Positions 30,989-41,627 of a stretch of 64,000 bases of DNA are shown in pieces (within the stretch, counting starts at the first letter, position 1; every line of letters starts with the position of its first letter). The stretch comes from Flectonema sp. DT1601 (Eukaryota > Euglenozoa > Diplonemea > Diplonemida > Diplonemidae). The notes beneath the pieces are model-generated. The model saw only the letters and a program-made list of their open reading frames with translations, was not told the DNA's origin and made no database searches. The DNA lies in NCBI GenBank assembly GCA_964019425.1, contig OZ025846.1:248001-312000 (forward strand). The letters are read 5' to 3'. Both the position numbers and the translations under genes were made by a program.

Positions 30989-33900
30989 ATGCTGTCGCAT
31001 ACTGAAAGCAGCTCATGTGCGGAGCCAATCGAAACGATAGAAACACTTTTACAAGTTTTACAAGAAGGATGTCATAATCAAAAAGAACAGATCCTAAACG
31101 GAATAATTAAACAAAAGGGAACATCAGGAGCATGGATAGGTTCTGGAGTAGGTGAAGTGATATTATCAATTCTTGTCGAGGGACGTGATTCCTGTGGTGA
31201 CATGATCTCACTTAGTTTGTGTCGACTACTCTCGGATGCGTTATTACACATACTCAGACCAGTTGACAGAGCTATCAGAGCATTCTTTCAGCAAGTCTTG
31301 TCTATTTTACGCTCTCCTACAATCTCAGTCACATCACTGTTGTACACATTGACGTACTTGCTTGCGTCTGATCCAGTGGCTCTGCGTATTTTCTTAGCTT
31401 GTGAACCTGTTCCTGTCATTCTTCACTTATATTGTAGCAGACTAGCACTACCTAGAGTAGTGTCAGTTGATCACGACTCTGAATCTGTCATCAACGATTC
31501 GCCGACATTGTGTAAGTCAAATAATCGAATGAGGGTTCTTCCTGAAAAAAATAAAATCGGTCAGAGTGGAGAAATTGACTCTGCTGTTGCTGGTTCCTCA
31601 TCAGGAGCTTCTCAACAACAGCACAGAGAACAACAAAATCCTGAATTAGAAACTCAAACACGAAGGGATTGTCAAGAAGCTGAACAAGATGACACGACAA
31701 GAATACAGGGGGCTGGTGGTCTGTCTATTGCACTGCCAAAATTGAAGTTACCAACACAGGAAGTGTCTTCAGGATTGGTACACCCTCAGACGTGGAAACT
31801 GGTGACGAAATCGGGTGATAATCGACCGCAGTTATCATCCTGTCGAGTAAGTACCACAGATTTGAGACCAATAGGTCAAGATGGCTACCAGAATACATTG
31901 TTGAATCTAGGTCACAAACTAGGTCAGTTATATGTCACAAAAGACTTACCGGTATTGTTAAGACTAAGAAGACAGATATGCATTCCAGTTCAAGCAAGTC
32001 CTGGTAGGATATGCAGAAAAGGATTCACTCCTCATGGTCGAAGTGATATCAGTCATCAACGTCATCCTCAACGAGATGTTATTTCGACTGCTGACGAAGC
32101 CTACGGAGAAGCTTTAAAACGTGGATCAAATACATCAGTGTCTGATATAAGAATATTAGTAGTCAATTTAATGACTCTTATCGTGAGAGAAGATCCTGGA
32201 GTTGGTCACATCTTTTTTGATACTTTCATGGTTGAAGTAGATACAATAATAGAGTCAGAGTTAGAACAGAAGTATAGTTCTCTTCTTGAACAGTTACAAG
32301 ATATCATAACTGCTTCTTCGATCTTTGCAAGTCCTTCAACGATCGATCCGTTCTTTGGGAGATGGTCGCAGTTGGTAACTTCTCTGCTACGACGGACTTC
32401 ATGTACTATACGATCCTGCACATCTTATATTCGTTCACTCAATGGTCACATTGCAAATTTCGGTTTTGGAGCAGCCACGAATTTTTCATCTATCGCGACT
32501 GCGGTTGTCGCTATCGATAGCTGCGTTGAAAACGTGATTTCTATGTTACTTTATTGTATGACTTTTGATTGTTTCGCTGTTGATAATTTTACACTTTGTA
32601 TTGAAATTATGAAAGTATTAAAGTTACTAATAGAGAGTGAATCATTAACACCATCCACAATAAATATATTCTCATATATATTCGGTCTTGGTACCGAATC
32701 TAGAAAACAAACAGCCATCGCATCATGGTTGGTGTGTATATCAAAAGCTGTCTTGGATTGGAATCCTTCGCTAAAGTCATCAGGAAGTGAGGGTAGCATC
32801 ATTAATCATGTCTGTGATGATCAATCATGTATTGTTGTCATAACTTTTTGGACTGGTTATATAAAAATGTTATGTAATTCGGTTCAAACACTCAGCAAAT
32901 CTTCTGTTGAATTGTTGTCGTTTTTATATTCTCCTTTTCAAGGAGTTATCTTAACCTGGTTAGTACACGATCAACTATTTCAGAGGGTCATGTTTAAGGT
33001 TGCTCTATTGGAGTTGGTTACTCAACTGACGTCGTTACCACCTCGTCTTTCTCCTTTCAACGAAACATCATCAGTAACACTTAGTTATATCCGTCTTCAC
33101 TATACTACTATGTTACAAGTATATCACCACCCGCAATTGTCCTTTGACTCGAATCATGTTTTATTGTGTGCTCTTCATGTTCAATGTCTTGTTAACATTT
33201 TAATCATCGGAGGTGATAATTCAAAGTCAAAGTTAGTCCAACTCGGAGCAGGGGAAGTAGCGTTAGAAGAGATTAGCCTTGAATTAAACGTTGAGAACAA
33301 GAGATATCAATTATTACAACAGAGAGAAAATAAAGAACGCAGTCAGCGTCAAAGCGGAACTGAATACTTCTGCGATACGAAGATTGAGTTAAAAACAGAT
33401 GGGATGATCACGCCTCAGACCACTGCTCCAATTATACCGCTGCTTAGAATCGGTAGAACAACACCAGCTAGTTGGGGGATTATGGAGGGATATGAATTAA
33501 ATAACAACAATGTGGTTCCCCTTCAGGAGAGTACTAAGACAGGGTCTTCCGAACCCAGGAGACTTCAGAAATTAACGATTCCGCCACTTCGATTACCGTC
33601 TACTCCTATTGCAGTATCGCCTACAGGATTACAACAACCGATTGTACCACCTCTTAGGTTAAGCCCTTTGGTACAGTCTGATGGTCGTCCTCAGTCACCT
33701 ATTGATCATGTTGAGAAAACAATCTGTCCTTCATTAGCTAAACAGTTGATTAGTGATACGATTCTTCATACTGCTCCTTGTAGAAAATTACCTGGATTAC
33801 CGGTAGCTACTGAGGTGGGTCACAAGCGTAATCTTCGGACTTCATGTGAACATGACGTAGAAACAGTACCTCTTAGAGTAAATAACATGTTTAATGTTGG

Positions 33901-36900
33901 AAGTAAGAATCTTCTTCCTTTAAAAAACCGTCCTATTGGTGAGGTGAAGGAGGTGAAGGATAATAAACAATTGTCGAAAATAACATCTCAAAATGGTGGG
34001 AAGTCACCAGAGTCTCCGATGGAATTCCGACGTTCCAGTACTACTAACTATTTTAATGTCCCTGACCGAAGTGAGAATCAACAGCGAACGAACCTGCGTC
34101 AGTGTAGCACTGCGAGTGACTTTACTAAACAAAATAGAACTGATGTTGAAGAACATGTCTCGCAATTATCTATAAATTCAAGGAACTCATTGGTACAGGG
34201 AATCCACTTTGAGAAGAAAGATACTCAAAATACCATTCTGAGCGCCCCGTCAATGAAATCATTACAACTGCAGTCCTTGACTCCCTTTTCGAAGAAGGAA
34301 AGTCAAAAGGAATTAAAATCACCTGGAGGCTCGTCGAAACAGTCTGACCAGAGTTATGTAAACCCTTGTCAATCTGCTGTGTCTCTTACAGAAAGTCGTT
34401 TTTGTGAGAACAATCAAACAGAACCCCCGCAGACACCGAAATCATCCATTTCATCAACTGAGGAGAGTTATTCAAGTCCGCAGGTCCAAATTGAAAATCA
34501 ACCGACGGCTGTTTTAGGAACTTCTGAGCTACCAGTCAGCTCTTCGAATTTATTAAATGAAAATAAACTCGACCTGTTACAATCTCCTGGTAAGTCTTCG
34601 AGAAGCTCAAAAAGTTTGTCTTCTCTCTCCTCACGACGGTCTTCAATTGATCCATCGCGAGATGGGAATGAAGAACCATTGGAAGATGCTTCAGTCTCAC
34701 CAGGGAAAAAGAAGAATCGGAAAAGAAGTTCACGTGCTGGTAAGTACCGATCACAGAAGTCAGTTGATGTTGAAGAGGTAATTGGAATTCCAAAGAAATC
34801 GAGTCGAAGATCTCGGCGATTAAAAAATCGTCAGCGGCAATCGGGCGCCTGTCACTTAAGTGAACATTCCGAAAACGATTCGAATGTTTATATTTCTGTG
34901 TTGGATACGAAGAGTGCAGTCACAACTGACATATCAGTAGATAGCCTGGCTGTGACTGCTGGATCTGTTGTATCTAAATTATCAATAACTGGATCTGATT
35001 ATAGTTGTTGTACTGTACCAGCATCTCCAATTGGAGATAATTGTTCAGCTAATGACAAAGTAAGGTTAGTGAGATATCAAAACTGTGTCTTTCCAACAGC
35101 AACAGAAGGTGCAGTCTCTCCCGTGACTGCAGATCTTGTTCAAGAGAACGGTTTTCATCCACCAAGTGGGAATGAATCACATGTTATGAATCAATCAGAA
35201 CCTCCAATGGCAAGACGTACAACGAGAGTATCAGAATCACAAGTAGATCATCCCAGTAGTCCAACTGACACTGGACGTTTGAGAAAATTATCTGCAAACT
35301 TAGTACTCGCAATACCCACTAAGAATATTATAAAAGATGAATACCCGATTGATATTCTAGAAGATCCTGACGCATTTAGAGATTGTGAAAGAGAAACACG
35401 TCCTCTTTATCGATATCCAGAAATCCACACTTGGTTTGTAGTCCTGGTCTTATCAATTATGAGTGACGGTAGTGAACATAAAACACTTTCGACTTCTTTT
35501 TTTGAACCAAGTCATTATTTTGAGATTCTTCTAGCACATCTTAATGACCCAAATAACAGTAACACGATCCCCTTAATAATCCAAACCATCAGTACACTAC
35601 CAAAGTGTATCAAAGGAAAGCTACATACCGTAGTTAAGTTACTTACAGCTATGCTATACCCTGGATCATCAGTGTTTCAGCCACTTGATAGAATTGGGAT
35701 TGGTGCTTACGGATCGGTATCAACGTGTTCTCCGAAGGGAAGTGTTTCTACGGCAATAAAACAAGTCACGGCTTCGAGCAGTAATTTTCTCGAGGTCTGC
35801 AGTGAAGTTCTTATTTGTAAAAAACTTCGATCTGCTGGAGTACCGGTGCTTCCAATTTTAGATTTCGGATTTGATGGCTTCAGTTACTGCATAGTAACAC
35901 CACTGGCTCAGAATTCACTGAAAGGTTATTTATGTAGTTGTAGTAATGATGGTTACACGCTTGTTAAATTATTTTCAAAGGTAGTTCGAGCAGTAAAGGA
36001 AATCCACAACAATAACGTCATTCACATGGACTTAAAGTGTGAGAATGTTTTGGTTGTTGGATGTCAAAAAACGATTCCTGAAATTAAAATTTGTGATTTT
36101 GGAGAAAGCGCATTCGTTGATGAGCTACGAAGAGTAACATCACGTCCTCGAGGTACTGAATGCGTTCGACCCCCAGAGATGTTGATTGCAATGGCTAGTG
36201 ATTTCGACCGTCGTAAAGGTGAGCAGCCATCATTTTTCACTCAGCTAGTTGACGTTTGGGGAATTGGTTGTCTTTTATTTGAGTTGCTGACCAATGAATA
36301 TCTGTTCTCAACTGAAGACTATCCCGCCTTCTATGCTCACGTTACTTTATCTGAGTATCCAATACTGCTACCTGCAGCCGTGGTAAAGTGTAACAACATT
36401 GTGACAGGTTCGTCTAACGTTATACAAGCAATACTAGTCAGACAGCCTACCATGAGAATATCAATTAAGGAGGTCGACGTCATAGTTGATGAGCTATTGC
36501 TGACGTTGGAACCTCGTAGGGAAATCGAATTACCGGTAGCTACTGGATCATCGAAAAAAACAACAACAACTCAAAGACCAAGTGTCGTTGCGCAGAGTAG
36601 TTTTACAGAATTACGATCAGCAATGTGTTTTCAAATTAGAAGAAATGATTCTTCTTTTCCAACACTATTCTCATCAGAATCGATTCCCCCGACACCTCTT
36701 TCGACAACTGCTGTCTTCGCTGAAGGTACTTCTTCAAGTGGAGATGGAGGATCTTTATTTGAGGTGTTGCCGAACATATTATTCGGATCGACTTCTCATC
36801 AGGTCCGATCAGAGTTAGATATTGGAGGTCTGTCAGCTAGTTGGGTGATTCCTAAGTATAAAATAAAACACGTCGTCACTTTGTGCAGCACTGAACGTGA

Positions 36901-37777
36901 GAAATCTTATTTACTTAACTACCTCAGAGTTAAGAGTTTTACTGTTGACTGTACTCACTTGGGATTAGATCTGGTCTCGTGTTTGACTTTGAAAAGAGGA
37001 ACACTACCATCAGTTGGTGTAACAGCTGTTAGTCAGAAATCAGCAACAGCAAGTTTATCGGATGCTGTTAGAAGATGGGAAAAATGTCTTCTGGATATCG
37101 CAAAATGGGCATCACTGGGAGAATCAACAGCCATCATCGGGCCCCTCGACAAGCTTTGGTTGTTAGCTGTTGGTTACTTATCGAAGTGGTATGGACTTTC
37201 GACAATTGAATCTGCGTCAGTTTCCGCCACAAATTGTCCAGCTTTCACTACTCAAGTACGTGAAACCGACAGACTGTTGGGGACATCATCATTACTCCAC
37301 TCGGGATGGAGTTATCACACTGAGTGTAATTTATTTAAGGAAACTGATGATCATCGCTCTCGATTTCAATGTATTTGTGGAGAATGTTGTTATTCAACTG
37401 ACGATACGGGTAACCAGTTAAACCTTAAAGAGTCAGCAAGTCTTCATAATTGGACATCAACTTATGTAAGTCAATCTGATACAGTTTGGCCTCACCACAT
37501 GCATAATAGTTCAAATCGATTCGTCCTCTTGTCGGAAGATAATTTTAAATTTAGTGGTAAAGTAGTTCTTGTTAAACAACATGATCAATCGTCGTCATTC
37601 TTGATTCCTCCTCCGGAAGGGGAATGTAATTACTGTTCAGAATGTGGTTATGTTACCTACGTTATAATAAAATCAAATCCTACCTCCTTGGTACTGGTTA
37701 ATACTTCTATTCCTGTTGTTGAAGAAGAGATTCATGACAGGAGACCTATCGTTTTAATGAAAATGTTGGACATGTGA
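30989..37777 (+). CDS. Giant protein kinase with degenerate DSP-like domain
   Basis: 2,262 residues in one exon; the first ATG of the frame is 30989. Residues ~1-150 and ~380-760 are helical, suggesting ARM/HEAT-type repeats. About 800-1530 is Ser/Pro/Lys-rich and disordered, with a basic patch (KKKNRKRSSR). Residues ~1567-1840 are a protein kinase domain: GIGAYGSV glycine loop, AIKQ lysine, HMDLKCEN catalytic loop (HMD for HRD, with the Asp, Lys and Asn kept), DFG, then RPPEM in place of APE. It is probably active. Residues ~1925-2070 resemble a dual-specificity phosphatase (VLPNILFGS, IKHVVTL, YLSKWYGLS), but where HCxxGxxR is expected it reads IIGPLDKLW, with no catalytic Cys or Arg. The tail has CICGECC and CNYCSECG pairs, possibly zinc-binding. 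The partner pathway is unknown. Confidence 0.75.
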   Translation: MLSHTESSSCAEPIETIETLLQVLQEGCHNQKEQILNGIIKQKGTSGAWIGSGVGEVILSILVEGRDSCGDMISLSLCRLLSDALLHILRPVDRAIRAFFQQVLSILRSPTISVTSLLYTLTYLLASDPVALRIFLACEPVPVILHLYCSRLALPRVVSVDHDSESVINDSPTLCKSNNRMRVLPEKNKIGQSGEIDSAVAGSSSGASQQQHREQQNPELETQTRRDCQEAEQDDTTRIQGAGGLSIALPKLKLPTQEVSSGLVHPQTWKLVTKSGDNRPQLSSCRVSTTDLRPIGQDGYQNTLLNLGHKLGQLYVTKDLPVLLRLRRQICIPVQASPGRICRKGFTPHGRSDISHQRHPQRDVISTADEAYGEALKRGSNTSVSDIRILVVNLMTLIVREDPGVGHIFFDTFMVEVDTIIESELEQKYSSLLEQLQDIITASSIFASPSTIDPFFGRWSQLVTSLLRRTSCTIRSCTSYIRSLNGHIANFGFGAATNFSSIATAVVAIDSCVENVISMLLYCMTFDCFAVDNFTLCIEIMKVLKLLIESESLTPSTINIFSYIFGLGTESRKQTAIASWLVCISKAVLDWNPSLKSSGSEGSIINHVCDDQSCIVVITFWTGYIKMLCNSVQTLSKSSVELLSFLYSPFQGVILTWLVHDQLFQRVMFKVALLELVTQLTSLPPRLSPFNETSSVTLSYIRLHYTTMLQVYHHPQLSFDSNHVLLCALHVQCLVNILIIGGDNSKSKLVQLGAGEVALEEISLELNVENKRYQLLQQRENKERSQRQSGTEYFCDTKIELKTDGMITPQTTAPIIPLLRIGRTTPASWGIMEGYELNNNNVVPLQESTKTGSSEPRRLQKLTIPPLRLPSTPIAVSPTGLQQPIVPPLRLSPLVQSDGRPQSPIDHVEKTICPSLAKQLISDTILHTAPCRKLPGLPVATEVGHKRNLRTSCEHDVETVPLRVNNMFNVGSKNLLPLKNRPIGEVKEVKDNKQLSKITSQNGGKSPESPMEFRRSSTTNYFNVPDRSENQQRTNLRQCSTASDFTKQNRTDVEEHVSQLSINSRNSLVQGIHFEKKDTQNTILSAPSMKSLQLQSLTPFSKKESQKELKSPGGSSKQSDQSYVNPCQSAVSLTESRFCENNQTEPPQTPKSSISSTEESYSSPQVQIENQPTAVLGTSELPVSSSNLLNENKLDLLQSPGKSSRSSKSLSSLSSRRSSIDPSRDGNEEPLEDASVSPGKKKNRKRSSRAGKYRSQKSVDVEEVIGIPKKSSRRSRRLKNRQRQSGACHLSEHSENDSNVYISVLDTKSAVTTDISVDSLAVTAGSVVSKLSITGSDYSCCTVPASPIGDNCSANDKVRLVRYQNCVFPTATEGAVSPVTADLVQENGFHPPSGNESHVMNQSEPPMARRTTRVSESQVDHPSSPTDTGRLRKLSANLVLAIPTKNIIKDEYPIDILEDPDAFRDCERETRPLYRYPEIHTWFVVLVLSIMSDGSEHKTLSTSFFEPSHYFEILLAHLNDPNNSNTIPLIIQTISTLPKCIKGKLHTVVKLLTAMLYPGSSVFQPLDRIGIGAYGSVSTCSPKGSVSTAIKQVTASSSNFLEVCSEVLICKKLRSAGVPVLPILDFGFDGFSYCIVTPLAQNSLKGYLCSCSNDGYTLVKLFSKVVRAVKEIHNNNVIHMDLKCENVLVVGCQKTIPEIKICDFGESAFVDELRRVTSRPRGTECVRPPEMLIAMASDFDRRKGEQPSFFTQLVDVWGIGCLLFELLTNEYLFSTEDYPAFYAHVTLSEYPILLPAAVVKCNNIVTGSSNVIQAILVRQPTMRISIKEVDVIVDELLLTLEPRREIELPVATGSSKKTTTTQRPSVVAQSSFTELRSAMCFQIRRNDSSFPTLFSSESIPPTPLSTTAVFAEGTSSSGDGGSLFEVLPNILFGSTSHQVRSELDIGGLSASWVIPKYKIKHVVTLCSTEREKSYLLNYLRVKSFTVDCTHLGLDLVSCLTLKRGTLPSVGVTAVSQKSATASLSDAVRRWEKCLLDIAKWASLGESTAIIGPLDKLWLLAVGYLSKWYGLSTIESASVSATNCPAFTTQVRETDRLLGTSSLLHSGWSYHTECNLFKETDDHRSRFQCICGECCYSTDDTGNQLNLKESASLHNWTSTYVSQSDTVWPHHMHNSSNRFVLLSEDNFKFSGKVVLVKQHDQSSSFLIPPPEGECNYCSECGYVTYVIIKSNPTSLVLVNTSIPVVEEEIHDRRPIVLMKMLDM

Positions 37778-38039
37778 TTTGTCACCATTTATTATGCTGT
37801 TTTGCGCTGGCTCTTAATTCATTCTTCGCCATTCCCATCTGCAATTAATTTACACGTTTTTTTTTTTTTGTTTGTTTGTTTTGTTTGTTTAATTTTTGTG
37901 AGTGACGTAAGACTGTTCATTACATTCTTTTCTCTCAGATATAATGAGATAGTTAGATAGGGATGAGTGAATTGTGTGGAGGGTGAAATTTTATTTTTAA
38001 AACCTGTATTTTACTGATAGGCATCATTACTTGTTCAAT

Positions 38040-38369
38040 ATGTCTACTGACGAACTTGCCTGCACCTACGCCGCCCTCATCCTTCACGATGAAGGATTAG
38101 ACGTGACCGCTGAGAAGATCACAACTATCACTCGTTCATCTGGACTGGAAGTTGAGGCGTTCTACCCAACTCTGTTCGCACAGTTCTTGGACACCAAGCC
38201 AATGGGAGGACTTCTAAGCAATGTTGGAGGAGCAGGTGGTGCCCCAGCTGATGCCCCAGCTGCCGGAGGAGACGTTGATGCCCCAGCTGCCACCGGAGGA
38301 GACAAGAAGGCTGCCGCCCCAGCTGAGGAGTCCGAGGATGGTGACATGGGATTCGGACTTTTTGACTAA
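38040..38369 (+). CDS. RPLP1: 60S acidic ribosomal protein P1
   Basis: 109 residues starting MSTDELACTYAALILHDEGL, the helical dimerisation domain that pairs with P2. An Ala/Gly/Pro hinge and acidic tail follow, and the end is the invariant DMGFGLFD, the tip that recruits elongation factors and other GTPases to the ribosomal stalk. The N-terminal sequence identifies P1 rather than P2. ATG 38040 is preferred over a frame-extending non-ATG codon upstream. There is no intron and the length is normal for the family. The upstream T-rich leader and a 3' A-rich region are short, consistent with a compact housekeeping gene. Confidence 0.95.
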   Translation: MSTDELACTYAALILHDEGLDVTAEKITTITRSSGLEVEAFYPTLFAQFLDTKPMGGLLSNVGGAGGAPADAPAAGGDVDAPAATGGDKKAAAPAEESEDGDMGFGLFD

Positions 38370-38802
38370 ACACTTTCTTAAAGTATTTCCTCTTTATTAC
38401 TCCTTATCTAAGTCACCACTACTAGAAGCGGGACTGCAGACTATCAACTTTCACTACTGAAGCTTCAGCAACCGGTCCCATAAATAACGGGCTGAGAAAA
38501 GGAATCAACAAAAAAAATAAAGAGAAAAAAAAAAAAGAAAGATAAGTGGAAGGCAAAAAAAAATTAAAGCAAAAAAAAAAAAAAAACAAAAAAAAAAAAT
38601 TTGCATGATTCCTGCATTTCCTAGACGCAAAGTAGTAAGTTTTTTTTCCTAAAAATATATTTTCTGCAGCTGAGAATTGAATGCACTTCAGAGACTGAGA
38701 GACGTCGGGTTTGATGGGAAGAACCCTTGGAATCCTAGCGTGGTAAACTATTTCACAAATTTAATTAACTTTCCAGAAAAGAAAAGACCAAACAAGGAAC
38801 CA
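38370..38802. other. Spacer with possible 5' end of FHIP-like gene
   Basis: A-rich spacer after the P1 gene. A strong acceptor-like tttctgcag lies at 38661-38669. The frame of the next gene is open back to 38674, so an undetected upstream exon or a trans-splice site could lie here. No other gene is seen. Confidence 0.5.
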
Positions 38803-41627
38803 ATGGAGTCTTTCAACTTCGTACGTGCCTTAAAGAAGCAAATGAATAAAGTCTTCCAAGGCCAACCCATTGGGCGGTATCGACAGGTGTGGGAACAATT
38901 GCAAATCTCTATAGAAGGAGAGAAGGGTAAAAATAAAAATCCAAGAATACGGGTTCCGAGAAACATGTCAGAAGTGAGAAAAAATTTAAAGGTTTGCCTT
39001 TTCCCCCCCTTCCCTATCTTTGAGTACAGTTACTGTTTTCTATATTGTCAAACTATCACTCCATCTTTGATTAATTCTACGCGTTGTTAATAAATATCAT
39101 CGCACGTTAACATCGTACGTTCCCATGCCTTAGTAGCTGCCCAAACCTCTTATGGTTCTGGAGTGGTATTCCCGGCTATGGAAGATCACGTGTGTGGAAG
39201 AATGCGCATTTGCAGGTCGCCACTTTTCACGCGTAGAGAGGGGTGTCACCCATGCCTTAGTAGCTGCCCAAACCTCTTATGGTTCTGGAGTGGTATTCCC
39301 GGTTATGGAAGATCACGTGTGTACGCGTAACAAACTTTATAACTACTAAGTTCCAACAAATACCTCTCAACAAACAGATTCTAATTGAGCTTCTGGTTGA
39401 CGAAATGAGAGACAGACACTACGAACGGGTAGAAGGACGCGTTCAGATATCTCGAGGTGGTCAGTCAACAGCTCCTCCGTGTTATGAATTTATATTAAGA
39501 AATGAAGTAATAAAAACCTTGTGCAGATGGGCTAAAGAACCCGGTCTTGACTTGATAATGATTCATCACATTGTTGACATCACGATGTTTGTTTCTCCAG
39601 CTCTTCTATCTCACTTTAAACAGGTATGTTGTTTTATAATCCATTATGCTGTATTTCTTTTCCCTCTTTCTTTTTAAACCAAAAGTAAAATAAAATGAAA
39701 AAAAACAGGCAACCGAGCCACTAATTGATTTGCTTCAACACACTGAAAGTCGACTCCAACTGTGGGCTGTATCCGATCAGCGAGACGTAAATCACCACAC
39801 GAGGTGTCTCAGTCACGGCTTTATTCAATTATTATATTGTATTGCGAGTAAGATATCAGATAGTATGGTTTATTTACATTTGTGGAGGGTTTTTTTTTTT
39901 TTTTTTTCGGTAAAAAAAAAAACAAAAACAAAAAAAAACAGTCACTGCAGTTGATTGCGTGGAATTCTTCTTCGTCGATGTCAGAAAATTTCAATTTTGT
40001 GAAGAATTAACTGCCAGCGCTTGCAGTCAGAAACAAATCCTCACTTTACTAGATTTTGCCATTCCTTACCTCAAAAGGAGAGATGAGGTTTGTTTGAGTT
40101 ACCCCACCCCCCCTTTTTTTTTTTTTTTGCACCCCGACAAAGTTATTAAAACAAAAAAACAAAAACCCAGGTTGTTGCAGCCTCAGAGATTGATTATACC
40201 TGGGACCTGACTGACAGAGACAGAACTTATCAAATATACACATCTGAGATTGCTGTCAAAGTTCTTTCGGTTATTTTAGGACTCCAGCACTCTCACGTCA
40301 CGAGGTATCTTGACGAGAAGGCGGAATTCGTTTCGATGTTATTTTGCCAAAGTATACAGGACCTATGTCTTGAATTACTTGACACGGAGTCTCACTGTGA
40401 CGACGAGTATCGAACTAAAGACGTTCTCTACGACAACGTTCAGAGAAGGCTTGAAATTTTAATGATCGTTTCACTGACACCCGATAACCGTTCAGATTAC
40501 GTGAAGGAATTTCTCATTGCTTACGAATCAAAAATAATAACTGAGATATTTGAAAAGAGAATGTCCGCGTCCGGAGATGAAATCTCCTCCGAGTTGATTG
40601 AATTGTCAGTTTTCTTATTGGAAGGCCTTCCTCAAAATCCGTTTTGTTCAGCTCTCTTAGATGTCATATTTAAAGATCCCATAAAAAATAAACTTCTAAA
40701 GGGAATCATGTCAGACGATGCTGACTTAGTTTTTATATCACTTCGATTGTTTACTGTCATACTGAAAATTGATCCTTCACGTGGTCTTAATGGATTTGTA
40801 TCTGGTTATGTAAGCAAGCCTCCCCCTGAAAGAACCAGTGATGTTACATCTGATCATGTTGATGCGTTGTTTCATTCATTATTATTTATAAGTAAGGGTT
40901 TTGATCAACCGAGTCTTGAAGATGCTCATGCGATGCATGGTGTCATACGGGATTCGTTGTCGTTCGAGTCTATTTCAAAAACGGAAATAGAAAAGTGTTC
41001 TGATGATGATGTTGTTAACCAACTCCCGTTTCTTACAATTCAAAGATTCACAACTCTGTTAGATCAGCCGCTGCGGATAACATTGGCATGTTTATTTTAC
41101 TCTATGACAGGGGGGAGGGAGACTTTTTTTTCTTTTATTTTACAAAAAAAAAAAAAAAAAAAAAAAAACAGTCACTTCTCGATCTCGTCACGACGATGGT
41201 TCACTTAAATTATGAACCTCTGACTCACTATCTCTTTGCAGTGAAAAACGATCGATTTTTAACCTTAGTTCAGGTATACTTAGATTTTCGTATTTAAATA
41301 ATTATTTTAATTATAAAATCATAAATAATAATAAACTCTCAACAGGCATTGCAGTCTCTAAGGACGGTTATCGACGGAACGGTTCAACAGTTGGGGACCG
41401 CTGACTTTAAAATTCGCTACGAAGAAATGAGGAAACACATGGGAGTGGTTAGCGCAGTACCTGGTCATGTGTGGGAAGCACCAGACACGGAGGAGTCAAA
41501 AATTATTGAAGCGAGTGTTCTATTGGAAGAGTGGAGGAGAGAGTTGAGAGCGACGCTTCAAGCAATTACAGATTTCAAACTTCTTGATGGTCTTCGGATA
41601 CCTTCGGCGAATACTGAGGTTGCTTGA
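38803..41627 (+). CDS. FHIP (FAM160/RAI16)-like protein, seven exons
   Basis: Exons read as (start?)-38991, 39378-39623, 39709-39847, 39942-40087, 40171-41085, 41172-41273 and 41346-41627; phases match at every junction. The protein is ~670 residues from ATG 38803, the first in the open frame. CYEFILRNEVIKTLCRWA, followed by a helical stretch and ATEPLIDLLQH, resembles the N-terminal core of FHIP/RAI16 proteins. LPFLTIQRFTTLLDQPLRITL, followed by a helix and YEPLTHYLF, resembles their conserved C-terminal block. FHIPs link the dynein adaptor Hook to early endosomes as part of the FTS-Hook-FHIP complex. The 5' end is uncertain. The intron after 41085 would use a GC donor; the other introns are GT-AG. 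The identification rests on motif similarity by eye. Confidence 0.55.
39122..39322 (+). repeat. Pair of ~74-bp direct repeats inside an intron
   Basis: Copies at 39122-39195 and 39249-39322 (127 bp apart) start cccatgccttagtagctgcc and end gatcacgtgtgt, with one difference seen by eye. The intervening 53 bp contain acgcgt, and acgcgt recurs just after the second copy. The pair lies in the first intron of the FHIP-like gene, which is much longer than the other introns because of it. Confidence 0.9.
41086..41171 (+). other. Candidate GC-AG intron
   Basis: Joining ITL at 41085 to SLLDLVTTM at 41172 preserves the frame only if the donor is gcatgt, because the nearby GT is out of phase with the acceptor aacag. 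The interior has a T-rich part and then a long A-run, as in the other introns of the window. Confidence 0.55.
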
